Source: Hymenobacter fodinae
Lineage (GTDB): Bacteria; Bacteroidota; Bacteroidia; Cytophagales; Hymenobacteraceae
Assembly (NCBI RefSeq): GCF_004745825.1
Contig: NZ_SRLA01000005.1
Span: forward strand, 315,106 to 379,105
DNA length: 64,000 nt
Reading direction: 5' to 3'
Shown: piece by piece, positions 18,212 to 25,934 of the stretch
Layout: every line of letters begins with the position of its first letter
How positions within the stretch are numbered: position 1 is the first letter of the stretch
Translations under genes and position numbers: made by a program
Notes under the pieces: generated by a model
What the model saw: only the letters and a program-made list of their open reading frames with translations
The model's database searches: none
What the model was told of the DNA's origin: nothing

Positions 18212-18781
18212 CTACTTGCTCACGGTAAAGCTAGCCTGCGTGTTTTCCCAAGCCAAGGTTACCATTCCGTTGTTGGCGGCAGAAATTGTGAATTGTTCTA
18301 CCAGAGCGGGCGTCTTGGTGGGTTTCACGGTTACCCGAAGTGCGTCTTGGTCTTGTTTGTATTCGTAGGCGCCCCACTGGTTAGCTGTCTTGTTGAAGAT
18401 AATGGTCCACTCCTGCTCGCCGGGGATGGTGAACAGGGCGTATTTACCGGCTGGTAGCGCCTGACCGTTGATTTTTACGGGCTGCTTTACTTCAAACGTG
18501 GTAGCCTCGTTAGCGCCGGTGCGCCACACTTTACCATACTGCTCCAGTCCACCGAAAATTTTGCGGCCTTTCACGGAGGGGCGGCTGTAGTCGATGGTGT
18601 AGGCCACTCCACCAGGGGCGGTGCCCGTTACGGTAGCCGGTGGGCTAGGCCGCTTCGATTTGTCCTCGGGGGCCTTAGTGGTAGTGGTGGTTTTAGTGGT
18701 AGTAGTGGTGCCCTGGGCAAAGGCAGCTCCAGACAATAGGCTAGCTCCGATAAACAGAGGCAGGAATTTTAATTTGCGCAT
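18212..18781 (-). CDS. DUF2911 domain-containing exported protein
   Basis: A 189-residue protein with a signal peptide (MRKLKFLPLFIGASLLSGAAFAQ), a threonine/lysine-rich low-complexity linker (TTTTTKTTTTTKAPEDKSK, residues ~25-43), and a DUF2911 beta-rich domain (YTIDYSRPSVKGRKIFGGL ... GKVWRTGANEATTF ... LPAGKYALFTIPGEQEWTIIFN). DUF2911 proteins are common in Bacteroidota and act in the periplasm or outside, but their role is unknown. A promoter match lies upstream at 18822-18849. Confidence 0.93.
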   Translation of the reverse strand: MRKLKFLPLFIGASLLSGAAFAQGTTTTTKTTTTTKAPEDKSKRPSPPATVTGTAPGGVAYTIDYSRPSVKGRKIFGGLEQYGKVWRTGANEATTFEVKQPVKINGQALPAGKYALFTIPGEQEWTIIFNKTANQWGAYEYKQDQDALRVTVKPTKTPALVEQFTISAANNGMVTLAWENTQASFTVSK

Positions 18782-18821
18782 GGCAATGCTGGGGTTAGGA
18801 GAGTGAATTAGAACAGTAAGC

Positions 18822-18849
18822 GCAACGTACGAACTTTGTTTTCAGGCAA
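18822..18849 (-). promoter_or_regulatory. Candidate promoter of the DUF2911 gene
   Basis: On the minus strand TTG (complement of 18847-18849), 17 bases, then TACGTTGC (complement of 18822-18829), close to the Bacteroidota TTG-N17-23-TAnnTTTG pattern with one mismatch. Confidence 0.45.
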
Positions 18850-18952
18850 AAAACAAGGTAACAAAATAGGCTTTTGCTTGCCCAGGGACAGTAGTATCCT
18901 CAATAAGTTGCTTAGCCAACCGCTGGCGCAATAGGCCTAGGCCACTTGTAGC

Positions 18953-20272
18953 TTACTCCTCCCGCATCCGGGAAGTGTCGCGCGTGTCGTTCATGCGCAG
19001 GTATACTACTAAGGAAATGGCAGCGCAGGCCGTTACGTACCAGTAGAACCAGGTTTCTACCCCCTGGTCTTTGGCCAGCAGGGCTACATATTCGGCTGAT
19101 CCGCCAAACACCGCTACTGTCAGCGCATACGGCAGACCAACCCCCAAGGCCCGAATTTCCGTTGGGAACAGCTCGGCTTTCACGACGGCATTAATGGAGG
19201 TATACCCACTTACAATGCATAGGGCCAACACTAGTAACCCGAAAGCCGCCCCAGGGCCCGCCGAGTGGCCTAGCGCCGTGAGCAACGGATAGGTGCCCAG
19301 AGTAGAGCCCACCCCAAAAAACAGCAGCACAGGCCGCCGGCCTACCCGGTCGGAAATAGCCCCAAGTACCGGCTGCAACAGCATAGCCACGCCCAGGGCT
19401 CCAAACGACACGATGGTGGCAGCATCCTTACTAAAGCCTGCGGTATTCACCAGAAACTTCTGCACGTAGGTGGTAAACGTGTAAAACACCACTGTGCCGC
19501 CCAGCGTCAGGCCTACAACAGTCAGCACCTCGTGGGGGTAGCGTAGTAGCAGCGTGAGCTTGCTCGGCGCGGCAGCCAGCGCGGCGGGGGTGGCCGGAGC
19601 AGTCGTTTGCTTCGTGAAGGCATCGGTTTCCTCCATGGTACGGCGTAGGTAGAGGGCCACCAGGGCCGCTACCGCCCCAATGGCAAACGGTACGCGCCAG
19701 CCCCAGGCATACAGCTCCTCCGTGGTAAGTACCTGTTGCAGGCCTAGCTGCACGAGCAAGGCTAGTAGTTGCCCGGCAATGAGGGTCACGTACTGAAAAC
19801 TGGAAAAGAAACCCCGGTTACGCTGGTCAGCCATTTCGCTGAGGTAGGTAGCGGAGGTACCGTACTCGCCGCCTACGCTCAGGCCCTGCAGCAGGCGCGC
19901 TAACACCAGCAAGATGGGGGCCGCCACACCAATTTGGCTATAGGAGGGCGTGAGGGCAATCAGCAAAGAGCCGCCGCACATGAGCAGCACCGACAGCAGC
20001 AGCGCCGCCTTGCGTCCGTGCCGGTCGGCGTAGATGCCCATAAGCCAGCCGCCCAGGGGTCGCATCAGAAAGCCCACCGCAAAAATAGCCGCCGAGTTAA
20101 GCAGTTGGGCCGTGAGGTTGCCCTTCGGGAAGAAGGCCGGCGCGAAGTACAAGGCAAAGGCCGAGTACACGTACCAATCGTACCACTCTACCAGATTGCC
20201 CACCGAGCCGCTGAAGATGGAGCGGATGCGTGAAGCCATGGTGCGCGGGGCGGTGGTTGCGGGAGGAAGCAT
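18953..20272 (-). CDS. MFS transporter, metabolite:H+ symporter (MHS) family
   Basis: A 439-residue, twelve-helix inner-membrane symporter of the MHS branch (relatives carry alpha-ketoglutarate, proline/betaine, citrate or shikimate). Diagnostic segments are SGSVGNLVEWYDWYVYSAFALYF in helix 1, the cytoplasmic loop GIYADRHGRKAALL (MFS motif A), and its repeat AISDRVGRRPVLLFF in the second half. The frame is open back to 20314, but ATG 20272 (MLPPATTAPRTMASR) or ATG 20239 (MASRIRSIFSG) gives the family's usual N-terminus; I use 20272. The substrate cannot be told. Divergent from the riboswitch-controlled gene to its right. Confidence 0.92.
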   Translation of the reverse strand: MLPPATTAPRTMASRIRSIFSGSVGNLVEWYDWYVYSAFALYFAPAFFPKGNLTAQLLNSAAIFAVGFLMRPLGGWLMGIYADRHGRKAALLLSVLLMCGGSLLIALTPSYSQIGVAAPILLVLARLLQGLSVGGEYGTSATYLSEMADQRNRGFFSSFQYVTLIAGQLLALLVQLGLQQVLTTEELYAWGWRVPFAIGAVAALVALYLRRTMEETDAFTKQTTAPATPAALAAAPSKLTLLLRYPHEVLTVVGLTLGGTVVFYTFTTYVQKFLVNTAGFSKDAATIVSFGALGVAMLLQPVLGAISDRVGRRPVLLFFGVGSTLGTYPLLTALGHSAGPGAAFGLLVLALCIVSGYTSINAVVKAELFPTEIRALGVGLPYALTVAVFGGSAEYVALLAKDQGVETWFYWYVTACAAISLVVYLRMNDTRDTSRMREE

Positions 20273-20445
20273 AGGCCAGAGAAAAATGCTGGGAAGAGCC
20301 GCAAAATAGCACAAGCCACCTGAAGCCGCTCTAGGCCACTATCCGCCCCGCAGGCAGCTACTACAAGGGCCCCAAAAAGTATACTACCTGGTCTAGAATG
20401 CGGCCTCAATTACTGGCGGCTGGCCTAGTATAATCCGCGGGCTGT

Positions 20446-20453
20446 TACCTTTG
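20446..20453 (+). promoter_or_regulatory. Candidate -7 promoter element before the riboswitch
   Basis: TACCTTTG is an exact match to the Bacteroidota TAnnTTTG element. It ends 36 bases before the aptamer starts, which suits a transcript that carries the riboswitch as its leader. No clear upstream TTG element was found. Confidence 0.5.
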
Positions 20454-20489
20454 CCCACATTGTTCTTTGTCGGCTTATTCCAGTCAGAC

Positions 20490-20664
20490 GAGCGGCAGGT
20501 TTCTGGTTTCGGCCGGAATGAAAAGGGAACCGGGTGCAACTCCCGGACAGACGCGCTACTGTAAGTAACCACAGCCAGTGCTTTCCAGCTACAGCCCATT
20601 GCTTGCCACGGCACGCGAGAAGGGCGGAAAGCATGTTACAAGTCAGGAGACCTGCCCGCCGCTC
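20490..20664 (+). promoter_or_regulatory. Cobalamin riboswitch
   Basis: The aptamer shows the conserved parts in order. P1 5' side GAGCGGCAGGT (20490-20500) pairs with ACCTG...CCGCTC (20649-20664). A central AAAAGGGAACCGGGTGCAAC block carries the GGGAA and GGTGCAA core, followed by TCCCGGAC, the CGCGCTACTGTAAGTAACC segment, and finally the B12 box AGTCAGGAGACCTGCC. This architecture binds adenosyl- or methylcobalamin and normally shuts off B12 synthesis or uptake genes. Here the next plus-strand gene encodes an acyl-CoA thioesterase about 200 bases on, and no B12 gene is visible. Confidence 0.92.
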
Positions 20665-20791
20665 CTAATGATGAGGCTCCTGCGCGAACCGGGTCCTTGT
20701 CGGGTGCTGCTGCGGGCTGATGCCCTCTCTTTCCGCTGGGCTAGGCCAGGCGGGGCAGAGTGGCATGCGCGTAGGCCAGGTAACCGACAGC

Positions 20792-20851
20792 GAGAAGGTG
20801 AGCCGTAGGCGCCACGGAAGCGTCCGGCACGGAGTGTTTTTTCACCTTCTC
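20792..20851 (+). promoter_or_regulatory. Hairpin between riboswitch and thioesterase gene (possible expression platform)
   Basis: GAGAAGGTGA (20792-20801) pairs perfectly with TCACCTTCTC (20842-20851), ten base pairs enclosing a 40-base loop that includes a T6 run. The stem ends nine bases before the ATG at 20861, so folding could hide the translation start. Pairing was found by eye only. Confidence 0.4.
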
Positions 20852-20860
20852 CTTTTCCTG

Positions 20861-21256
20861 ATGTCTTCACTAGACGAAAAAATCAGCCGGGCTGAAACCC
20901 GCATCTTCAAAGCTGTATTCCCGAATACCACCAACCACTACGATACCCTGTTTGGGGGTACCACCCTGCATATGATGGACGAGGTGGCCTTTATCACGGC
21001 CACGCGCTTCAGCCGGTTGAAAATGGTCACGGTTTCCTCTGATAAAGTAGATTTTACGCACCCCATTCCGGGCGGCACCCTGGTGGAACTGATTGGCCGA
21101 GTCGCCCGGGTAGGAAACACCAGTCTGCAAGTACGCGTAGAGCTGTTTGTGGAGCAGATGTACTCGGAGGAGCGAATCATGGCCGTGTCGGGCCTGTTTA
21201 CCTTCGTCGCCATTGATGATCAGAAACGACCGGTTTCTATTCTCGGCCACGCGTGA
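20861..21256 (+). CDS. Acyl-CoA thioesterase, hotdog fold
   Basis: A 131-residue hotdog-fold enzyme of the YciA/BFIT-like acyl-CoA thioesterase family, hydrolysing acyl-CoA to free acid and CoA in the cytoplasm. Visible features: FPNTTNHYDTLFGGTTLHMMDEVAFITATRFS (active-site Asn and helix with the Asp), VDFTHPIPGGTLVELIGRVARVGNTSLQVRVELFVEQM, and FTFVAIDDQKRPVSI. The open frame extends upstream to 20720, but ATG 20861 gives the normal N-terminus. Its leader contains a cobalamin riboswitch, which is unexpected for this family. A second hotdog thioesterase lies at 41299-41817. Confidence 0.92.
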   Translation: MSSLDEKISRAETRIFKAVFPNTTNHYDTLFGGTTLHMMDEVAFITATRFSRLKMVTVSSDKVDFTHPIPGGTLVELIGRVARVGNTSLQVRVELFVEQMYSEERIMAVSGLFTFVAIDDQKRPVSILGHA

Positions 21257-21418
21257 GAATATGCGTGCACGGCGCACTCTTTCTGCGAGCATCATATTCT
21301 TACCGACTCATCTCTTCCTAGTTATTTCCTAGAATCCGAAGCATAAGCTGAACCTTTCTGGCAGTTCCATCAGTTCATCGAACTATTCATATCACCTGAT
21401 TTCTCCTCTCAGTAGAAA

Positions 21419-21727
21419 ATGGAGCAGCCCCTTGCTAACCACAAAGCCCGCTTGGAACAATCCTTTAAAGAAGCTGATAAAGCTCGCGAAGAACTCACCG
21501 ATTCTATCTCCAACTCCATAGCCGCTAACTGCGACCTGCTTCATCATGGGTTGGTAAGTGCTAAGGGGCTGGAGGTGACCACTGAGATGTACCGCCACTT
21601 GCTAGGCCACTTGTTGCGCCACCCTTCCGGCGAGGTCCGTACGCAGGTGCTGGAGTGCTTCAATCAGTCGATGGAGAAGTTCTGGCCGCGCAAAACCGGC
21701 ATCTCCGAAGAAGGAACTGCCCACTAA
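21419..21727 (+). CDS. Hypothetical helical protein
   Basis: A 102-residue protein, predicted to be mostly helical and charged, with no signal peptide or membrane segment. I do not recognise a domain. The first half (KARLEQSFKEADKAREELTDSIS) could be a coiled coil and the second half contains LLGHLLRHPSGEVRTQVLECFNQSMEKFW. The ATG is preceded by AGAAA and follows the thioesterase by about 160 bases; the strong terminator at 21742-21807 ends its transcript. Codon use looks native. Confidence 0.65.
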   Translation: MEQPLANHKARLEQSFKEADKAREELTDSISNSIAANCDLLHHGLVSAKGLEVTTEMYRHLLGHLLRHPSGEVRTQVLECFNQSMEKFWPRKTGISEEGTAH

Positions 21728-21741
21728 TTTCGCCTGTTTCG

Positions 21742-21807
21742 AAGCCGGCCTTGTCTGGCAGCGGTGCCCGCTTCAGCGGTTGCTACGCTGCCAGACAAGG
21801 CCGGCTT
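21742..21807 (+). terminator. Terminator with 22-bp perfect stem
   Basis: Bases 21742-21763 pair perfectly with 21786-21807 around a 22-base loop, followed by TTCC. It lies 15 bases after the stop of the 102-residue hypothetical gene. Confidence 0.75.
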
Positions 21808-21851
21808 TTCCATGCACACTCTGAAGTAAGTGGCCTACACGGCATTCTTTG

Positions 21852-21859
21852 TAGTTTTG
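21852..21859 (+). promoter_or_regulatory. Candidate -7 promoter element of the FAD oxidoreductase gene
   Basis: TAGTTTTG fits TAnnTTTG exactly and lies 52 bases before the ATG at 21912, just after the preceding terminator. The upstream TTG element is not evident. Confidence 0.4.
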
Positions 21860-21911
21860 CGGCTGCTTTACACCACACGGTTCAAAGGCTAACTCCCTTT
21901 CACCTTCTTTT

Positions 21912-23489
21912 ATGCCCACACCCCAAGAAATCGAGGTGCTGCTTTCTCCGGAAGTGGCCTACGATGAAATGGCGCGCTACCGCGCCCTCCTCGACGCCGC
22001 CGGCCTCGTGCCCGGCCAAGCCGATTTTGTGCACCTGCGCAAGCGCTCCATTGATGCGCGCGGCCGTCAGCCCCAAGTGCGCCTGCGCGCCGATATTTAC
22101 CAGACTCCGCCCCCAGCCAACCTGTTTGGTCCGTGGTTTCACTATCCTAATGTGAGCCAGGCCCGCCGCTCGGTGCTGATTGTAGGCGCGGGCCCAGCGG
22201 GCTTGTTTGCGGCCCTGCGCGCTATTGAGCTGGGTATTAAGCCTATTGTACTGGAGCGCGGCAAAGATGTGCGCACCCGCCGCCGCGACCTAGCAGCTCT
22301 CAATAAAGAGCACATCGTGGATACCGACTCCAATTACTGCTTTGGCGAAGGCGGGGCCGGAACCTATTCCGATGGCAAGCTCTACACCCGCGCCACCAAG
22401 CGCGGCGACGTGGGCCGCATTCTGCGCCTGCTGGTGCAGCACGGCGCCACCCCCGATATTCTGGTAGACGCCCACCCCCACATTGGCACCAATAAGTTGC
22501 CCTACGTGGTGCAGGCCCTCCGCGACACTATTCGGGAAGCCGGAGGCGAAGTCCGCTTCGAAACCCGCGTGACCGACCTAGTGCTGGAAAACAACCACCT
22601 GCGCGGCGTGGTAACCGCCACGGGCGAGGCCTTGGAAGCCGACGCCGTGATTCTGGCCACCGGCCACTCCGCCCGTGATATTTACGAGCTGCTGCACCGC
22701 CGCGGCGTGCTCATTGAGGCCAAGCCCTTTGCCTTGGGCGTGCGTGTAGAGCACCCGCAGGAGCTTATTGACCAGGCCCAGTACCGTCGCAAAGACCGGG
22801 GGGCCCTGCCGGCTGCCTCCTACGCGCTGGTGCATCAAACCCAGTGGCAGAACAAGCAGCGGGGCGTATTCTCGTTTTGCATGTGCCCTGGTGGATTTAT
22901 TGTGCCCGCCGCCACCGCCCCCGGCGAGGTGGTAGTAAACGGCATGAGCCCCAGCCGCCGCGACTCGCGCTTCGCCAATTCCGGGATCGTTACGGCCATT
23001 GAGCTGGAAGACATGGATCTGCGCCAGCACGGCGCTTTGGCTGGCCTGCGCCTGCAACAGCAAATTGAGCAGCGCGCCTGCCGGTTGGCCGGCAACACCC
23101 AGCTGGCCCCCGCCCAGCGCCTCGGCGACTTTCTGAAGAGCAAGGTGTCGCCGGAACTGCTTGAAACCAGCTACCAACCGGGCTTGGTTTCGGTGCCGAT
23201 GGAAGAGGTGCTGGGCACTGGCCTAGCAGAACGTTTGCGTCAGGGTTTCAAGAATTTCGGGCAGAAGATACCCGGCTACGCCACCAACGCCGCCCAAATT
23301 GTGGGCGTAGAAAGCCGCACCTCCTCCCCCGTCCGCATTCCCCGCGACCGGGACACGCTGCAGCACCTTGAGGTACAGGGGCTGTTCCCATGCGGCGAGG
23401 GCGCGGGCTACGCGGGCGGCATCGTGTCGGCGGCCATGGACGGTGAGCGGTGCGCCGAGGCAGTACTGGCCGCCATATCTAGTAAATAA
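21912..23489 (+). CDS. FAD-dependent oxidoreductase (COG2509-type dehydrogenase)
   Basis: A 525-residue flavoprotein. Residues ~1-75 form a small N-terminal domain with VHLRKRSIDARGRQPQVRL, typical of this uncharacterised dehydrogenase family. The FAD-binding Rossmann motif follows (VLIVGAGPAGLFAALRAIELG, ~88-108), then FGEGGAGTYSDGKLYTR, GTNKLPYVVQALRDTI, VILATGHSARDIYELL, and the C-terminal FAD contact LFPCGEGAGYAGGIVSAAMDG. The electron acceptor and substrate are not known. The next gene begins ten bases after its stop, so the pair is likely co-transcribed. Confidence 0.92.
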   Translation: MPTPQEIEVLLSPEVAYDEMARYRALLDAAGLVPGQADFVHLRKRSIDARGRQPQVRLRADIYQTPPPANLFGPWFHYPNVSQARRSVLIVGAGPAGLFAALRAIELGIKPIVLERGKDVRTRRRDLAALNKEHIVDTDSNYCFGEGGAGTYSDGKLYTRATKRGDVGRILRLLVQHGATPDILVDAHPHIGTNKLPYVVQALRDTIREAGGEVRFETRVTDLVLENNHLRGVVTATGEALEADAVILATGHSARDIYELLHRRGVLIEAKPFALGVRVEHPQELIDQAQYRRKDRGALPAASYALVHQTQWQNKQRGVFSFCMCPGGFIVPAATAPGEVVVNGMSPSRRDSRFANSGIVTAIELEDMDLRQHGALAGLRLQQQIEQRACRLAGNTQLAPAQRLGDFLKSKVSPELLETSYQPGLVSVPMEEVLGTGLAERLRQGFKNFGQKIPGYATNAAQIVGVESRTSSPVRIPRDRDTLQHLEVQGLFPCGEGAGYAGGIVSAAMDGERCAEAVLAAISSK

Positions 23490-23498
23490 CCTTTCCAG

Positions 23499-24047
23499 AT
23501 GAAGGTGCATATCGTCGGGGCTTCGGGAGCGGGCAGTACTACGTTGGGTACTGCCCTCGCGCCCGAGCTAAACGTCCCGTATTTCGACACCGACACGTAT
23601 TTCTGGGAATCTACTGATCCGCCCTTTCGGGTCCGTAGGCCAGTAACCGAGCGGAATGCCCAACTGCTGCAAGATCTTGCGGCGGCTGAGAGTTGGGTGC
23701 TGGGAGGTTCGCTCCTCAGGTGGGAGCTTCCGAGCCCTCTTGCTTTTGATTTGGTGGTATTTCTGTGGGTGCCCCCGGCCCTGCGGATGCAACGCCTGGC
23801 CGCTAGGGAGCTGGCTCGCTACGGGCCAGTTATCTTCCAGGATGAGGAGCGCAATACCCACTATCGAGAACTTATGGAGTGGGCAGCGGGGTACGATGAG
23901 GGTACTGGCCTAGGACGAAGCCTGCGTACCCATGAGCAGTGGCTACGCTCTCTTACGTGCCCCGTGTTGGAGATACGAGGTGATACTACCGTCGCGGACC
24001 GAGTTAGGGCGGTGACTCAGGAAATAAGGCGCTTGTCGCTTCGCTAA
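23499..24047 (+). CDS. P-loop NTPase, adenylate-kinase-like
   Basis: A 182-residue cytoplasmic nucleoside-triphosphate-binding protein. The Walker A motif is VHIVGASGAGSTTLG (residues ~3-17), followed by the acidic FDTDTYFW strand used by small kinases for the phosphate acceptor, WVLGGSLLRWELP, and FLWVPPALRMQRLAARELARYG, which holds lid-type arginines. This is the outline of uncharacterised adenylate-kinase-like proteins that may phosphorylate a small molecule. The phosphate acceptor is unknown. It begins ten bases after the FAD oxidoreductase gene. Confidence 0.83.
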   Translation: MKVHIVGASGAGSTTLGTALAPELNVPYFDTDTYFWESTDPPFRVRRPVTERNAQLLQDLAAAESWVLGGSLLRWELPSPLAFDLVVFLWVPPALRMQRLAARELARYGPVIFQDEERNTHYRELMEWAAGYDEGTGLGRSLRTHEQWLRSLTCPVLEIRGDTTVADRVRAVTQEIRRLSLR

Positions 24048-24144
24048 CAAGGCCTAGAGTAAGCTTCTACGGCGTTCCTTCCGTACAATACTTGTGAAGC
24101 TGCTTTTCAGAAGCTGGCTTACGTACATCCATTCATCTGACATT

Positions 24145-24504
24145 ATGAAAAAGACCCTTGTTTTGGGGGCGAGCGATAACCCGAACCGTTACGCCTACCG
24201 CGCTGTCCATCAGCTGAAAAACCATGGCCACGAGGTAGTACCCGTAGGCATCCGGAAAGGCCAAGTGGCCGGCCTCGATATTCACACCGACCGGCCCCAG
24301 GCGGGCGACGTTGACACGGTAACGCTGTACGTTGGCCCTCAGAACCAGCCCGGCTGGTACGACTATATTCTCGACCTGAACCCTAAGCGCATCATCTTTA
24401 ACCCCGGTACCGAGAACCCGGAACTGGAAGAGTTGGCCCAACAGCGGGGCATCCGTACCGAGGAAGCCTGCACGCTGGTGATGCTGTCTATTGGGCAGTA
24501 CTAG
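24145..24504 (+). CDS. CoA-binding domain protein (YccU-like)
   Basis: A 119-residue single Rossmann-domain protein of the CoA-binding family. It starts at ATG 24145 with MKKTLVLGASDNPNRYAYRAV, the nucleotide-binding turn typical of the family; the frame upstream to 24094 has no good start. It continues with LKNHGHEVVPVGIRKGQV, DTVTLYVGPQNQPGWYDYIL and the closing PKRIIFNPGTENPELEELAQQRGI, with the RTEEACTLVMLSIGQY tail. Related proteins bind coenzyme A, but their job is unknown. A strong terminator follows. Confidence 0.9.
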   Translation: MKKTLVLGASDNPNRYAYRAVHQLKNHGHEVVPVGIRKGQVAGLDIHTDRPQAGDVDTVTLYVGPQNQPGWYDYILDLNPKRIIFNPGTENPELEELAQQRGIRTEEACTLVMLSIGQY

Positions 24505-24520
24505 AGCTTGCTATAACGTA

Positions 24521-24575
24521 AGGCCGGCGCCAGCCGGAGGCGGTTTAACGCCTTCGGCTGGCGCCGGCCTTTTTG
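24521..24575 (+). terminator. Terminator after the CoA-binding protein gene
   Basis: Bases 24521-24542 pair with 24549-24570 (near-perfect 22-bp stem around TTTAA) and are followed by TTTTT. Confidence 0.85.
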
Positions 24576-24672
24576 CATCCGTTTTTTGCTATACTTGTTG
24601 GCGCTGAGTCTGCTACCGGCGCCTACCTTATCTACGCTAGGCCACCTACTATTAAGTACAAAACGTGCTACT

Positions 24673-25101
24673 ATGAAACAGTTACTACCTCTTTGTGTGA
24701 GTTTATGGGCGCTGACCTCCTGCGAAAAGAAAACGGGCGAGGTACAGCCTACCCACAAGGTTACCGTCGATGTTCGGACTAAAAACTCGTCGAGCGACTA
24801 CGAAGGCCGCGTACTGGTGCGCAAAGCAACAGCCCAGAGCCTTACCACCGTGTATTCCAAAAGTATCCAACGGGGTTCCGACTCCTTCATCCACAACGAG
24901 AAGCCCGTGCCCGCGGGCACCACGTATACGGCTGAAGTACAGTTTTACCCACTTACTGGCCGGGCGGGTGCTAGCCTTTCCGGCTCTATCCAGGCCACTA
25001 TCAAAGTGGATGGAGCCGTTAAAAACACCGTCACTATTTCCAACGGCACACCTGCCAACAGTGCGGGCGTACGCTCAGCTACTATTTCTACTACACTTTA
25101 G
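24673..25101 (+). CDS. Hypothetical lipoprotein
   Basis: A 142-residue exported lipoprotein. ATG 24673 starts a lipoprotein signal peptide with the lipobox LWALTSC, and the modified Cys is followed by EKKTGE. The mature part is beta-rich (HKVTVDVRTKNSSSDYEGRVLVRKA ... AEVQFYPLTGRAGASLSGSIQATIKV), like a small immunoglobulin-type or transthyretin-like domain. I know no named family. It is monocistronic, flanked by terminators at both ends. Confidence 0.75.
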   Translation: MKQLLPLCVSLWALTSCEKKTGEVQPTHKVTVDVRTKNSSSDYEGRVLVRKATAQSLTTVYSKSIQRGSDSFIHNEKPVPAGTTYTAEVQFYPLTGRAGASLSGSIQATIKVDGAVKNTVTISNGTPANSAGVRSATISTTL

Positions 25102-25134
25102 CGGGAGCCACTTTTCGGTTTGGGTAGGCGAGTT

Positions 25135-25179
25135 TGCCGGAGTCAGTTCATGATATAAGAACTGACTCCGGCATTTTTT
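25135..25179 (+). terminator. Terminator after the hypothetical lipoprotein gene
   Basis: TGCCGGAGTCAGTTC (25135-25149) pairs perfectly with GAACTGACTCCGGCA (25159-25173) around a short loop, followed by six T. Confidence 0.88.
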
Positions 25180-25349
25180 ATACTGCTTGCTACCAGCTAA
25201 ACAACATACTTTCAGAATCTTAAAAACCGAGTGCCATATAACACATTCATTCTGATCATTTTTTCACTTCTTCAGGCAACCCCACCCCCAACAGTTGCAT
25301 CTAGCCCACCAAACGACTTGCTCCTGATCCAACCTTTACCCTTCCTTCC

Positions 25350-25934
25350 GTGACTGATGCTGACCTCATAGCCGCCTGCCGCGAAGGTAGCAGCCGGGCC
25401 CAAAAGCTGCTCTACGAGCGGTTTGCGGGCCTGATGCTGTCGGTGTGCATGCGCTACCTGCGGCGCCGCGAAGACGCTGAGGAAGCCCTGATTGTGGGCT
25501 TCACCAAAGTATTCCGGGCCCTAGGCCAGTACCGCCACGAAGGCTCGTTTGAAGGCTGGATTCGCCGGATTATGGTGAACGAAGCGCTAGGCCTCTTGCG
25601 CCGCAAGGAGCCCCTGCACATGGCCATCGACGATTTGACCTATGACGTGCCCGCTACGGCGGCCACGGCCGAAAGCCAGCTCAACGCCGACGATATGCTG
25701 GCCGTATTGGCCGAGTTGCCCGCCGGCTATCGTACCGTTTTCAACCTGTACGCCCTGGAGGGCTACACCCACCCCGAAATCGGCGAGCTGCTCGGTATTT
25801 CGGAAGGCACCAGCAAGTCGCAGCTCAGTAAGGCCCGGGCCATGCTCCAGCGCCGCCTCGCGGTAGCCGGCGCCCAAGCCCGGCCCTTCTCCACTTCCTC
25901 AACGAAAGAACTCTATGCAACCGGAAGATATTGA
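25350..25934 (+). CDS. RNA polymerase sigma factor, ECF (sigma-70 family)
   Basis: A 194-residue extracytoplasmic-function sigma factor. Region 2 is seen at residues ~20-85 (LYERFAGLMLSVCMRYLRRREDAEEALIVGFTKVFRAL, then FEGWIRRIMVNEAL), and region 4 at ~120-170 (LPAGYRTVFNLYALEGYTHPEIGELLGISEGTSKSQLSKARAML), a helix-turn-helix that reads the -35 element. It starts at GTG 25350. Its stop codon overlaps the next gene by 20 bases, so translation is coupled to the membrane protein that follows, probably its anti-sigma factor. Confidence 0.93.
   Translation: MTDADLIAACREGSSRAQKLLYERFAGLMLSVCMRYLRRREDAEEALIVGFTKVFRALGQYRHEGSFEGWIRRIMVNEALGLLRRKEPLHMAIDDLTYDVPATAATAESQLNADDMLAVLAELPAGYRTVFNLYALEGYTHPEIGELLGISEGTSKSQLSKARAMLQRRLAVAGAQARPFSTSSTKELYATGRY

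Noticed and set aside
20578..20808. 76-residue frame overlapping the riboswitch
   Set aside because: It lies inside the aptamer and has no B12-related or other domain.
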